A stretch of 64,000 bases of DNA, taken from contig NZ_CP010796.1 of NCBI RefSeq assembly GCF_001483965.1, positions 930,001 to 994,000 of the forward strand, read 5' to 3'. The stretch comes from Carnobacterium sp. CP1. GTDB taxonomy: Bacteria; Bacillota; Bacilli; Lactobacillales; Carnobacteriaceae. Made by a program: the position numbers and the translations under genes. Below are positions 38,101-46,495 of the stretch, piece by piece (within the stretch, counting starts at the first letter, position 1; each line of letters begins with the position of its first letter). A model generated the notes under the pieces. That model made no database searches. It worked only from the letters and a program-made list of their open reading frames with translations, and was not told the DNA's origin.

Positions 38101-38411
38101 GCATTTTGCCAATTTATAGTCATATAGTTTATTTCACTAGTAATGGTTGAATTTGGGTTAGCGGTTTCATGGATAACGATTCCTTCCGCTGCGCCATTAC
38201 CATTTCGATAATCAAACTGTAAAAACTGTTTATAACTTTGTGTTATTTTTGCTGTTCGCAAATTTTGCTGTTTGATATATGTATTAACTTTTGGGTATTG
38301 ATTGCTTTGTACACTTACTGCTGCTTCTACTGAAGCAGATGGTTGCATTAATCCGATGACACCAAAACTTGCTATACCTAAAACCAGAGTAGCTTTGTAC
38401 CTTTTTTTCAT
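35154..38411 (-). CDS. N-acetylmuramoyl-L-alanine amidase (Amidase_2) with eleven GW modules
   Basis: A 1085-residue secreted protein. A signal peptide (about 1-31, ending ASVEAA) precedes an Amidase_2 domain at about 60-225: GIVIHETANP (zinc ligand H81), HAFVDKDNIIQIHP, GTIWTHDEVS (H186) and GGTDHTDP. Eleven GW modules of about 76 residues follow (about 248-1085), each with NAYDFGVWNDYE-like and GWVAE motifs. There is no LPXTG motif; the modules should hold the enzyme on teichoic acid-like polymers. The length greatly exceeds a bare amidase. The ATG at 38409-38411 has AGGAGG upstream. Its GW subtype (GWV) differs from that of the other autolysin (GWID), so the arrays expanded independently. 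Confidence 0.92.
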   Translation of the reverse strand: MKKRYKATLVLGIASFGVIGLMQPSASVEAAVSVQSNQYPKVNTYIKQQNLRTAKITQSYKQFLQFDYRNGNGAAEGIVIHETANPNSTITSEINYMTINWQNAFVHAFVDKDNIIQIHPADFAVWGAGKQANPRFYQIELVEHDTFHQFAQSVNNDAYLAAYMLYYFDLEPSRATKGGSGTIWTHDEVSRYLGGTDHTDPVGYFAKWGYTVSDFYNLVVEKYNAMPNQIFKEDNLNRQYAVPVDPKNYGIWNGPYPGNGSAKVGELHSYANQPIVVYKEVRTKNGDWVQFGQNGKVIGWVGKTGIQITPAVSTPVTNAYDYGVWDSYQRGMKRVTGLSDFAGKEIKVTKEATANNGVEWVEFSSNNKVIGWVAKKGIAIGLTPSQVPQNISKKGTPVPNAYDFGVWNDYEKGNTRVAGLSEYAGKSVQVVKEVISSTGVKWVQFSVDGKIIGWVAESGIRYVSVPKEVSKAGTPVPNAYDFGVWNDYEPGNKRVAGLSEYAGKSIKVIKEVLSSTGVKWVQFSADGKVIGWVAETGIRYGEAPKEVSKLGTPVPNAYDFGIWNDYEAGNTRVAGLSEYAGKPVKVIKEIVSSAGVKWVQFSVDGTVIGWVAETGIRYGAVPQEVSKIGTPVPNAYNYGVWNDYEPGNTRVAGLSAFAGKQVGVVAEVTSSIGVKWVQFSVDGEVVGWVAETGIRYGEVPQSVSKTGTPVSNAYDFGVWNDYEAGNTRVTGLSAFSGKQLEVIKEVISSSGVKWVQFSADGEVIGWVAETGIQYGEIPQTVSKLGTPVANVYDFGVWNDYEAGNTRVTELSAFSGKQLEVIKEVVSLNGVKWVQFSADGEVIGWVAETSIQYGEIPQTISKLGTPVQNAYDFGVWNDYEQNREKVAGLSEFSGQQLEITKEVESSSGEALVQFSLDGEEVGWVAETGIQYGEIPQTISKLGTPVTNAYDFGVWNDYEQNRERVAGLSEFFGQQLEITKEVESTTGEKLVQFSLDGEEIGWVAETGIQYGEIPKIVSKQGTPVPNAADFGVWNNYEAGNTKITGLSDFSGKEVEITKEAFSSDGVKWVQISIEGTEIGWVVESAIQ
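35157..37670 (-). repeat. Tandem GW-module coding repeats (eleven units of about 230 bp)
   Basis: Eleven in-frame repeats marked in the plus sequence by the recurrent GGTACTGGTGTACCT-like and ATACCTGTTTCAGCTACCCA-like blocks. The central copies are the most alike at DNA level; the first two and the last are more diverged, the usual pattern for internal duplication. Boundaries are approximate. Confidence 0.85.
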
Positions 38412-38451
38412 TTTTTCCTTTTCCTCCTAATCTAACTTATCAAAACCCGTA

Positions 38452-38488
38452 TATAAGCGGTAACAACCCAAAGTTGTTACCGCTTATA
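38452..38488. other. Perfect 16-bp hairpin in the leader of the GW amidase gene
   Basis: Arms at 38452-38467 and 38473-38488 are exact reverse complements around CCAAA. It is 40 bp upstream of the amidase start and about 100 bp downstream of the LtaS-like stop. It could be the terminator of the latter, though only a short T-stretch follows, or a 5' leader hairpin of the amidase mRNA, as the predicted -10 lies upstream of it. Confidence 0.6.
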
Positions 38489-38502
38489 CCGTTACTTTTT
38501 CA

Positions 38503-38508
38503 ATTATA
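38503..38508 (-). promoter_or_regulatory. Predicted -10 box of the GW amidase gene
   Basis: A perfect TATAAT on the minus strand, with no good -35 at 16-18 bp (TACATT at 17 bp is the best). If used, the transcript starts near 38496 and includes the 16-bp hairpin just before the ribosome site. Confidence 0.4.
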
Positions 38509-38591
38509 GTACAAAAACTGAAGCAAATGTACAATAAAATAAAAAAGTCATTAGTTGTACACAATAGTTCAAATTGAGATTGAGGCTGAAA

Positions 38592-40487
38592 TTAGTAAAA
38601 GCCCAGCTGTTTACTGTAGTTCATACCTGATGTTATGTCGTACATAATCGCTTCATATTCGTATAAAATTTCTTGCGTTTCTGTTGGAAGCTCTGCTCTT
38701 GTTTGAACGACTTCATTTTTCTGTCCATCAACATAAATCCCTTTTTCAAAAGCAGGGAGCTGTTCTTGTAATGCACCTAATAAGGAATGATAACCACTAA
38801 TTTTTGAATTTGTAGCCTCAAATATTTCATTCATAAAAAAGACAGGACTAATGATCCCCAAATCTTTTTGTACCTCAGTATAATTTGAATAAATAAATAA
38901 TGGAGTTTCATATTTTGTAACGAGAGAATTTTTGTTTATGATAGTGTCTCCATAAGAACTTGGTAGATGATCTCCCCAGAAAAGAACAACAATTTTCTCT
39001 GGAAATTGTTCTAATTTTGCTATCCATTCTTCCATGGCTTGATCACTATAAGTAAGCCCTTGGATATACCCAGAAACCTCTGCTAAGTCTGTATCACCAG
39101 AAACACTATTTTTTATTTCTGAATAAAAGCCACTATAAGGACCATGATTTTGCATAGTTACCAAATGAATAAAATCTGTTTTGTCTGTTTTTTCCATCTG
39201 TTCAATAACCTCTTGGTAAGCAGCACCGTCAGATATAAAGGGATTATTTTCTATTTTGTCAGTATGAGCCATCGTTTCATTATATAAGAATTCATCAAAT
39301 CCCATATTTTCATAAACTTCAGTTCTTCGATACATTTGTGTATGATGAGGATGAATAGCTGTTTTATAATAGTAATCCTCTGGTAAAAAGGACAACATCG
39401 TGGGTATTTTGTTCATTTTGGAAGCTAACTGGGTATAGGGCGTTGTCATACCCGGCAACATTGTTTCCAGAGATAAACCAGTCAATGCTTCAAATTCAAT
39501 ATTAGCTGTTCCACCTCCGTATCCTTGAGATAAAATAGATCCTCCAGAATAATCTTCCATCATGCTCCGCGTGAACGGTATAGGATCATTTTCTACTTCA
39601 AGTTCTTTTATTTTCATCGGATCTGAAAAACTTTCACTCATCACGTAAATAATATTTATATCTTCCATACTTTCTGGACGAGTTAAATTAGTTTCATCTG
39701 CTCTTCCATTATATTTATCTACAATTCGTTTTATATATTCTTGCGAATAATCTTCTGGTTTTGCAACGACATCGCCACTCATTGTGTATAGGAAGGCCGC
39801 AATTGGGCCATTTCTTTGGGCATTATATATTTGACTATGGGGTTGCCACTCTGCATACCCTACTTCTACAAAACCTTCTTTAAAGGGATTACCAGGATTA
39901 TGAAAACTTAGTAGTTGTATTAAACCAATGCTTGAAAATACAAATAAAAGCAACCTTACTGCTCTTTTAGATTGTTTAAATTTAATAGGATGACTTTTTC
40001 TCCATTTCTTAATACCAACGATCACTACAATCAGCAGCACTAAAATACTAATTAATAAAGAAAACAATAATTTTGCAGAAGACTCTTCAAGAGAATTAAT
40101 CATAAAAGGAAGATCTTTAACCATTAATAGATCGGAAGGAAATAAAGGCTCCGATCTAAATAGTGCTTTTTGCCCATTAGTAAAACCAAAAAGTACCGAA
40201 AGAAGTAATGTCATTAATGAACTAACCAAAATATTTCCTAGCAAGCTTGTAAACCAGATTTGAATAATAAAAATAATAACAGCATTAAATAAAAACAACC
40301 TTGTCCTAATTTCAACGAAGGCGTTTACAGTTTCTATGTTATAATTTTCAAAAAAAATCTGTACAATATAATTTCCTAGCAAAGCTATCCCTACTGACAT
40401 TAACAAGATGCGTAATAAATAGCTTAACAAATTAAAGGTAAGCGTTTTAGTATCTATTTCAAAATAGTTGTTGTAATTTTTCTTCAA
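38592..40487 (-). CDS. Second LtaS/GacH-like membrane phosphoglycerol transferase
   Basis: A 631-residue paralogue of the protein at 15359-17284. Membrane segments fill about residues 20-195; the extracellular domain has E285 in IIYVMSESF, nucleophile T327 in the identical GYGGGTANIEFEALTG block, and LFWGDHLPSS for the metal pair. As with its paralogue, either lipoteichoic acid synthesis or glycerol-phosphate decoration of a polysaccharide is possible. Here its divergent neighbours are a GtrB-like GT2 and a large membrane protein, an arrangement of functions like streptococcal GacH with GacI and GacL, which favours decoration. The start appears to be TTG at 40485-40487, with AGGGA upstream. 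Confidence 0.82.
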   Translation of the reverse strand: MKKNYNNYFEIDTKTLTFNLLSYLLRILLMSVGIALLGNYIVQIFFENYNIETVNAFVEIRTRLFLFNAVIIFIIQIWFTSLLGNILVSSLMTLLLSVLFGFTNGQKALFRSEPLFPSDLLMVKDLPFMINSLEESSAKLLFSLLISILVLLIVVIVGIKKWRKSHPIKFKQSKRAVRLLLFVFSSIGLIQLLSFHNPGNPFKEGFVEVGYAEWQPHSQIYNAQRNGPIAAFLYTMSGDVVAKPEDYSQEYIKRIVDKYNGRADETNLTRPESMEDINIIYVMSESFSDPMKIKELEVENDPIPFTRSMMEDYSGGSILSQGYGGGTANIEFEALTGLSLETMLPGMTTPYTQLASKMNKIPTMLSFLPEDYYYKTAIHPHHTQMYRRTEVYENMGFDEFLYNETMAHTDKIENNPFISDGAAYQEVIEQMEKTDKTDFIHLVTMQNHGPYSGFYSEIKNSVSGDTDLAEVSGYIQGLTYSDQAMEEWIAKLEQFPEKIVVLFWGDHLPSSYGDTIINKNSLVTKYETPLFIYSNYTEVQKDLGIISPVFFMNEIFEATNSKISGYHSLLGALQEQLPAFEKGIYVDGQKNEVVQTRAELPTETQEILYEYEAIMYDITSGMNYSKQLGFY

Positions 40488-40840
40488 AAAAGTTCCCTGC
40501 TTTCTATACTAATCCAATAATTAGTCTTTATCTTAAACTACTATTATATACTTCTTTATAACTGTCAACCCTATCTAGCCTTTCTTTATCCTTTTTTCAA
40601 AGTTTGTATCTAAAAAGTGTCAATAGAGGTATCTCTACCTATACCATACCGATTTTTCTATTGAAAATGTTTGGTTTCTAAGTTAAAGTAGCAGTTGGGC
40701 TAGTCACTCACCAAAACAATATATAGAAAAAGCTACTTATGCAATTTTATGTATTAAATTTGACTGCTCTCTCAGTTATCGCATATTCACCGTGTAATTA
40801 ATAAGAATATTAAACGCATTAAAAAGAAAGAGTGAATTTA
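40488..40840. promoter_or_regulatory. Divergent intergenic region between the LtaS-like gene and the GtrB-like gene
   Basis: About 350 bp with no gene. On the minus strand there is a perfect TTGACA (40563-40568), but TATAAT follows after only 14 bp (40543-40548), too short for a normal promoter. On the plus strand TTGACT near 40760 with a weak TATTCA at 18 bp is the best candidate. Both promoters must be here, but I cannot fix either one. Confidence 0.35.
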
Positions 40841-41809
40841 TTGAATACAACCGAATTATTATCCATTGTCGTTCCTTGTTATAATGAAGAAGAAGTTTTA
40901 CCTATTTTTTTTAATACCGTTCAAAAAGAATGCAATAAATTAAAAAATATTGATGTAGAATTTATTTTCGTCAACGATGGATCAAAAGATAAGACACTCA
41001 ACATACTTAGAGACTTAGCAAAAACATATCCAAACACCGTTCGATATGTTTCTTTTTCTCGTAATTTTGGAAAAGAAGCAGGATTATATGCTGGTTTGCA
41101 GTACGCTAAAGGAGACTATACCGTAGTTATGGATGCTGATTTACAGGATCCTCCTGAATTTTTAGATGAAATGCTCCAAATTCTACGAAAAAGCAACGGT
41201 GAAATTGATTGTGTTGGAACGCGAAGGGTAACACGTGAAGGAGAGCCACCCATACGTTCTTTCTTTGCTCAACAGTTTTATAAGTTGATCAACCGTATTT
41301 CTGATACAGAAATTGTAGATGGTGCAAGAGATTTCCGTATGATGACACGCCAAATGGTGGATGCAATTCTTTCAATTACGGAATATAACCGTTTTTCAAA
41401 AGGTATATTTAGCTGGGTAGGTTTTAACACTCATTATCTTGAATATAAAAATAAAGAACGCGCTGCTGGCGAAACATCCTGGTCTTTCTGGGATTTATTT
41501 AAATATTCAATTGATGGTATCGTTGCATTTTCTGATGCACCATTAGCTATAGCAAGCTTTGTCGGTATATTATCATTTTTTGTAGCTATTCTTTTGGCCA
41601 TTCTTATTATTCTCCGCACGATCATATTCGATGATCCGACTTCCGGATGGCCGTCACTCGTTTGTATTATTTTAGCAATTGGTGGAATGCAGTTATTTTG
41701 TTTAGGTATTCTCGGAAAATATTTAGGTAAAATGTTTTTAGAAACAAAGAAACGCCCTATCTATATCATTAAAGAGGATGAGAATTCAAGAGGTGATCTG
41801 AATGGTTAA
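40841..41809 (+). CDS. GtrB/GacI-like polyprenyl-phosphate glycosyltransferase (GT2 with two C-terminal membrane segments)
   Basis: A protein of about 322 residues. LLSIVVPCYNEEEVLPIFF, EFIFVNDGSKDKT and VMDADLQDPPEFL (D-x-D) form the GT2 domain; two membrane hairpin segments (about 225-305) and a tail GKMFLETKKRPIYIIKE complete the GtrB/dolichol-phosphate-mannose-synthase-like form. It should load a sugar onto undecaprenyl phosphate for use outside the membrane by the following GT-C-type protein, which it overlaps by 8 bp. The start is either GTG 40832 or TTG 40841; the latter has AGAAAGAG at good distance and was chosen. Confidence 0.88.
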   Translation: MNTTELLSIVVPCYNEEEVLPIFFNTVQKECNKLKNIDVEFIFVNDGSKDKTLNILRDLAKTYPNTVRYVSFSRNFGKEAGLYAGLQYAKGDYTVVMDADLQDPPEFLDEMLQILRKSNGEIDCVGTRRVTREGEPPIRSFFAQQFYKLINRISDTEIVDGARDFRMMTRQMVDAILSITEYNRFSKGIFSWVGFNTHYLEYKNKERAAGETSWSFWDLFKYSIDGIVAFSDAPLAIASFVGILSFFVAILLAILIILRTIIFDDPTSGWPSLVCIILAIGGMQLFCLGILGKYLGKMFLETKKRPIYIIKEDENSRGDLNG

Positions 41810-43325
41810 GAAACTAGAACAGTTATCTAAAACAATCATTATTCTATCTGGAATTGGAGCGATGATATGGATAATTGGAATAGCTATTTTCTCCCCAAAC
41901 CTGGGTAATATTCTTTCAGAATTTCGTTCTGAGTCTACTTTAAACGAAATAGTCATTCAAAATTTAACTGCTTCAATAATTGCCATCTTTCTAATCGGTT
42001 GTGGGTTTTATATATCAAAAGTAAAAATTAGTTTTAAAGCAAGTAACATAATAGCTGTTATTGAATCAATTTTATTTTTTATTTTTCTTTTATGGTTATT
42101 TCGCTATCTAGGCATCCAAACTCCTATTGATGACGGTTCTTTTGTTTTAAATATCGCCAAAGAAGTTGTAGAAACAGGTAAAATATCCGGTTGGTACTTA
42201 GCTGCCAATCCACAAAACTTATTTATTTTATTTGTATATATCTTTATTGATAAAGTTTTTGGTAGCTTTGATCATCATACAATATATATAATTTTTTCTA
42301 TTATGCATGCTGTATCTGCTCTGTTAATTTATTTTAGCGCTAAAAAGTTAACAAATAAACCCATGGCTTCTTTAATCGCTATGAATTTGTTTATGTTTAC
42401 TATCCAAATCTCTTTACATGTAGCAAACATTTATACAGATACTTTGTCTATTTTCACTTCTTTAATTATGGTAATCTTTTTCGTTTACTTTATACAAACA
42501 AAAAATTTCAACAAAAAAATTGTTTATTTGACACTATCCAGTATCTTTTTAAGCATTTCCTTCTTCGCAAAAGGTTTGTTTTTAATTTTATTTATCGCTG
42601 TTGTCATTGCATTGATAGTAGGTTTGAGTGGTAAAGAAAAATGGCTAGTCTTAATTCCTATTGTAACTTTCCTATTGCTAAATGTGGGGTGGAATAAAGG
42701 AATTGATGCGCTACATTTATATGAAATAGATGAAAGAGGAATGCCTAATACCCATTACCTTTTTATGGGAGCAAATGCAGAATATTATTTTAAAGATGAT
42801 GGGCGAGAACACTATCGTTCTGCAGGAGGATATAACGATAACGATTTAGCTTTTTCTAAGGATTTGTTTTGGGATCAGCGCATGTCCAAATCCATAATTT
42901 CAAAAATACATTTGGAATTGATCAAAGAACGTTGGTCTTCTTTATCTCTTACTGAAGCACTGGCGTTTCTTAATGCCAAAAATGCTACGACTTGGTCTTC
43001 CGGTGATTTAAAATCTACTTTTAGTATCAAACTGGCTGCAGAACATAATGAAGTCAGCAGCACACTAGCTACTTCCAAAGGCTTCAATCTCTATATGCAA
43101 ACCATTCAAATGATTTATTATTTTATATTACTACTTGTCTTTATTAAAATGTTAATCAAACGCACTGGTGATTTATATTCTCTGCTAACTTGTTTGTTTT
43201 TAGTAGGCATGTTCTTGTTTCTATTGTTATGGGAAGCTTCACCTCGATATTCTATGACGATAATGTCCTTTATCCCGATCTTGTTCCCTTATTTAATTAC
43301 AACTCAAAAAAAGACATTGAAATAA
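41802..43325 (+). CDS. GT-C-like membrane glycosyltransferase (partner of the GtrB-like enzyme)
   Basis: A 507-residue protein with about ten to twelve membrane segments. The first extracytoplasmic loop contains the acidic stretch TPIDDGSFVLNIAKEVVE, comparable to the catalytic D/E loop of GT-C enzymes such as the GT39 and ArnT group; a large soluble loop lies at about 310-420. By family logic it would transfer the sugar from undecaprenyl phosphate made by the gene just upstream to a polymer or lipid outside. The ATG at 41802 has AGAGGTGAT upstream and lies inside the previous gene. Similarity beyond topology is weak, so the family is given cautiously. Confidence 0.68.
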   Translation: MVKKLEQLSKTIIILSGIGAMIWIIGIAIFSPNLGNILSEFRSESTLNEIVIQNLTASIIAIFLIGCGFYISKVKISFKASNIIAVIESILFFIFLLWLFRYLGIQTPIDDGSFVLNIAKEVVETGKISGWYLAANPQNLFILFVYIFIDKVFGSFDHHTIYIIFSIMHAVSALLIYFSAKKLTNKPMASLIAMNLFMFTIQISLHVANIYTDTLSIFTSLIMVIFFVYFIQTKNFNKKIVYLTLSSIFLSISFFAKGLFLILFIAVVIALIVGLSGKEKWLVLIPIVTFLLLNVGWNKGIDALHLYEIDERGMPNTHYLFMGANAEYYFKDDGREHYRSAGGYNDNDLAFSKDLFWDQRMSKSIISKIHLELIKERWSSLSLTEALAFLNAKNATTWSSGDLKSTFSIKLAAEHNEVSSTLATSKGFNLYMQTIQMIYYFILLLVFIKMLIKRTGDLYSLLTCLFLVGMFLFLLLWEASPRYSMTIMSFIPILFPYLITTQKKTLK

Positions 43326-43342
43326 TCAATGTCTTTTTTTTT
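43306..43342. terminator. Bidirectional terminator between convergent genes
   Basis: GACATTGA (43313-43320) pairs with TCAATGTC (43326-43333) around AATAA; seven A precede and nine T follow, so it works in both directions. The stop codon of the plus-strand gene (43323-43325) is in the loop. It serves the convergent gene ending at 43404 as well. Confidence 0.88.
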
Positions 43343-43403
43343 GAAAATAAATAAATGGACTAGTTAATTTAACGACAGCAAATCACTAACTTCAGGATTT
43401 TTT

Positions 43404-44357
43404 TCAATTAGTTTTATTTATAAACTCTTTAATACTGAATTTTGGCCGTTGTTTTGTCTCTAAATAGATTTTTCCGATGTATTCACCTACAATACCTATT
43501 GACAAGAGCATAAGCCCTCCAATAGCCCAAACGGATACGGCCACGCTTGCCCAACCTGTAACAGTGTCCCCCATCTGATGACGCACAATAATGTAAATCA
43601 GCATCAAAATACTCACTGCAAATATTAAAACGCCTAAACCTGAAATTATTCTAATTGGTTTTATGCTTAAAGAAGTTATTCCCTCTAAAGCAAAAGATAA
43701 CATCTTCTTTAAAGGATATTTACTTTCTCCTGCTAATCGTTCATTACGTTCATAAGAAACAGTCGTAGAAGAAAAGCCCAGCATCGGGACAACTCCTCTT
43801 AGAAAAAGATTAACTTCTTTGTATTTAGCTAATTCTTCAATTGTTTGCTTGCTCATTAATCTGTAGTCAGCATGGTTATAAATTACTTCTCCACCAATGA
43901 AATTCAATATTTTATAATAGCTCTCAGCTGTAAAACGTTTAAAAAAGGTATCTGTTTCCCGTTTGCTGCGAACCCCATAAACAATATCATACCCCTCTAA
44001 GTACTTATCTACCATCTTTTCAATAGCATTGATATCATCTTGCAGATCAGCATCCATAGAAATAACCATATCAGAATAATCTTTCACAGTTAATAATCCT
44101 GCTAAAAGAGCATTTTGATGCCCTTTATTTCTACTTAAATTTATGCCGCTAAAGACATCGTCATTTTCATGCAGCTCTTTGATGATTTCCCAAGTCGTAT
44201 CTTTTGAGCCATCGTTTACAAAAACAATCTTACTTTTTTTATGAATTTTATTACTTTTTATTAACTTTGAATATATTTTTTTTAATCTGGTTGCTGTTTC
44301 ATTTAGTACCTCTTTTTCATTGTAACAAGGTATCACCATATATAAGGTGTTTTTCAT
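43404..44357 (-). CDS. GtrB-like polyprenyl-phosphate glycosyltransferase, second copy
   Basis: A 317-residue GT2 enzyme of the same type as 40841-41809: YMVIPCYNEKEVLNETATRL, IVFVNDGSKDTTWEII, VISMDADLQDDINAIEKM (D-x-D), two C-terminal membrane segments (about 230-295) and the tail GKIYLETKQRPKFSIKEF. It would make an undecaprenyl-phosphate-linked sugar. It is 49 bp downstream of the large membrane protein at 44407-46431, the likely user of its product. AAGGAG lies ahead of its ATG. Sequence divergence from the plus-strand copy suggests a different sugar or separate origin. Confidence 0.88.
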   Translation of the reverse strand: MKNTLYMVIPCYNEKEVLNETATRLKKIYSKLIKSNKIHKKSKIVFVNDGSKDTTWEIIKELHENDDVFSGINLSRNKGHQNALLAGLLTVKDYSDMVISMDADLQDDINAIEKMVDKYLEGYDIVYGVRSKRETDTFFKRFTAESYYKILNFIGGEVIYNHADYRLMSKQTIEELAKYKEVNLFLRGVVPMLGFSSTTVSYERNERLAGESKYPLKKMLSFALEGITSLSIKPIRIISGLGVLIFAVSILMLIYIIVRHQMGDTVTGWASVAVSVWAIGGLMLLSIGIVGEYIGKIYLETKQRPKFSIKEFINKTN

Positions 44358-44406
44358 TTCTCCCGCTCCTTACAGCTTATTCATGTATCCATTGTTATAT
44401 TTTTGT

Positions 44407-46431
44407 TTATTTCAGTACTTTATAAATACTTATATCGTCATTTTCAAAACACCGCTGGAAGCCACTTTCTGTAGTAAACAAATCATTTGGTTGTTGTTTC
44501 TTATATTGCACAAGATATTTTACATTCAATTCCATCGCTAGATTATATTTATTTTGATAATCTGGAGAAAACAATGAATCATTTCGCTCTAACATTTCTT
44601 GTGCTTTTTCAGGCTGTAATCCGCTGTTTTTAGCATATTCAGGTCCCTCTATATAAAATCCTCGGTCAGAATAAGCGCTATATAAGAAAAATCGATGATC
44701 ATCGTTATGTCTATTCGTCGCTAATAAATCGTTAGGGGCAGTGTTATTTTTTATCCACATCATTCCTTCATACTCTAAAGAACTGATGCTGCTATTAAAG
44801 AAGTCAGTCTGTTCATTTACAAAATTTGAATAGCTTTGTTTTAAACTTCCTTTAATCATACTGGTTGTTTCAAGAACTGGTCTCATAAAGACTAAAGCCA
44901 TAATAACAAAAAATACTATTTTAAATTTTATTCCAGCGTTTTCCTTTAAAAGCCTCTCTACTTCTTTTCCTCCTAAATAATAGATCACTGGAAGAGCTCC
45001 GAAAAGAAAATACATTTGTGAATAGCCTGAGTGACGAATAATATAATAAGCCCCAATCGATAAGACCGAGAAAATCAAACTAAATTGATCAAATAACGAA
45101 ATATATTGTCTATTGAAGAACTTATAGATATTCTCAATCACACTCCATAGATAAGGAATCGAAAAGAAAAATACTGCGAGCAAAAAGTGCGGTATGACAT
45201 AAGTAAATCTTATAAAAAAGTTGCTATCCGGATTATTCAATCCACCTGGAAACAAGGACGTGGAAGTGATAACATCAAAAGCAGTATCCATACCTATCTC
45301 TACTAGATCACTCCCTTGACTTAAAAGGGTGAAGTGAATAATGGCATAAGAAAGAGTGGCGATCATTAGGAATTTCAGCCAAAACAAGTTTCTTTTTTTC
45401 TGAATCAGCATTGCAAAAGTTAAAACAAATAATGCAACTAAAATCATTAGCGCAATGGGGCCTTTTAAACCTGCTAGCAGAAACATAAAAATAAAAATCA
45501 ATAGGATATTTTTTTTATTTTCTTTAAACTCTAAACTATTTTTTATTACTAGTAATACTAATAATACTACTGGCAACGTAAGCGCCATTGCATTAACATT
45601 TGTAAATAAGTGGTAAAAAATATTGTTGTAATAGCCATTAGCTGCAGACGGTACATAAAAAAGAGCAAAAGCAGCGAAATAAGGCAGATATCTTGAGTTT
45701 TTAAACATTACTTTAAAGAAAGCAATTACTGAAATAGTTAATATTGTTCCTACTATTATAAACTGGAATTGAATAATTAATTCATACGCACTGAATCCGA
45801 AAATGTATTTTGCAATAGCATAAAATAAATCAGAAAAGTAATGATAAAGAAATTTGATACCGTATACTCTTGTATCCGTGTTGCTGCCGCTAGAAAGAAT
45901 ATTAACATTCCCCATATGCCATGCCATATCTTGGTATGTAACAGCATTTGAAACAACTGTTGGTTTTGGAAAAGCAAACATCGTATATATAGCAGAAACG
46001 AGTGTATTTGTTCCCATGAATAAATAAGTACCTGCATCTAAAATTTTATTTTTTTTAACAGAAAAAATCAATTTCTTTTTTGATACCAAGTAAATTACTC
46101 CTACTATTAGTAATAGTGGGGTAAAAAACTTAATTAAATATAAACTATTAAAGAAAGAAAAGATATAGTACTGAATGATTAACATGAACATTCCTAAGAA
46201 AAAGGCTAGTATTTCTTCTATCATATTAGTAAAGTTATTTATTTTCAGTAGCTTAACGCTTATTTTTCCAGGAAGGTAAATGTAAAAAACGTTGTACGCT
46301 AAAAATAATATAAAATTAATAATAGATAACTCAAAAAAAAGTTGGCCTATAATTAAAATTGAGATTACAGAAAGTCCAAAAAAGAGCATTCCGATTTTAT
46401 TAATATTTCTTTTTATACTTTGTTGCATCAT
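44407..46431 (-). CDS. Large multi-pass membrane protein, probable GT-C-type glycosyltransferase
   Basis: A 674-residue protein with about twelve or more membrane segments in residues 10-520 and a soluble C-terminal domain. I do not recognise a named family with certainty. The loop AVTYQDMAWHMGNVNILSSG after about residue 165 contains acidic residues in the position of a GT-C catalytic loop, and the C-terminal part (MMWIKNNTAPNDLLATNRH, LNVKYLVQYKKQ) resembles that of YfhO-like and GT-C membrane proteins. Pairing with the GtrB-like gene downstream supports a role as the external transferase. Two adjacent ATG codons at 46426-46431 are possible starts; the nearest AGGTGA is rather distant. Confidence 0.6.
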   Translation of the reverse strand: MMQQSIKRNINKIGMLFFGLSVISILIIGQLFFELSIINFILFLAYNVFYIYLPGKISVKLLKINNFTNMIEEILAFFLGMFMLIIQYYIFSFFNSLYLIKFFTPLLLIVGVIYLVSKKKLIFSVKKNKILDAGTYLFMGTNTLVSAIYTMFAFPKPTVVSNAVTYQDMAWHMGNVNILSSGSNTDTRVYGIKFLYHYFSDLFYAIAKYIFGFSAYELIIQFQFIIVGTILTISVIAFFKVMFKNSRYLPYFAAFALFYVPSAANGYYNNIFYHLFTNVNAMALTLPVVLLVLLVIKNSLEFKENKKNILLIFIFMFLLAGLKGPIALMILVALFVLTFAMLIQKKRNLFWLKFLMIATLSYAIIHFTLLSQGSDLVEIGMDTAFDVITSTSLFPGGLNNPDSNFFIRFTYVIPHFLLAVFFFSIPYLWSVIENIYKFFNRQYISLFDQFSLIFSVLSIGAYYIIRHSGYSQMYFLFGALPVIYYLGGKEVERLLKENAGIKFKIVFFVIMALVFMRPVLETTSMIKGSLKQSYSNFVNEQTDFFNSSISSLEYEGMMWIKNNTAPNDLLATNRHNDDHRFFLYSAYSDRGFYIEGPEYAKNSGLQPEKAQEMLERNDSLFSPDYQNKYNLAMELNVKYLVQYKKQQPNDLFTTESGFQRCFENDDISIYKVLK

Positions 46432-46495
46432 AATTTGATTTCATTTCACCTTTCTATAATGTTCTCTATAAAGATATATAAATTCTAACAGCAAG

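Noticed and set aside
40543-40568. TTGACA/TATAAT as the promoter of the second LtaS-like gene
   Set aside because: Both boxes are perfect, but the spacer is 14 bp, too short for ordinary use; listed only as part of the intergenic region.
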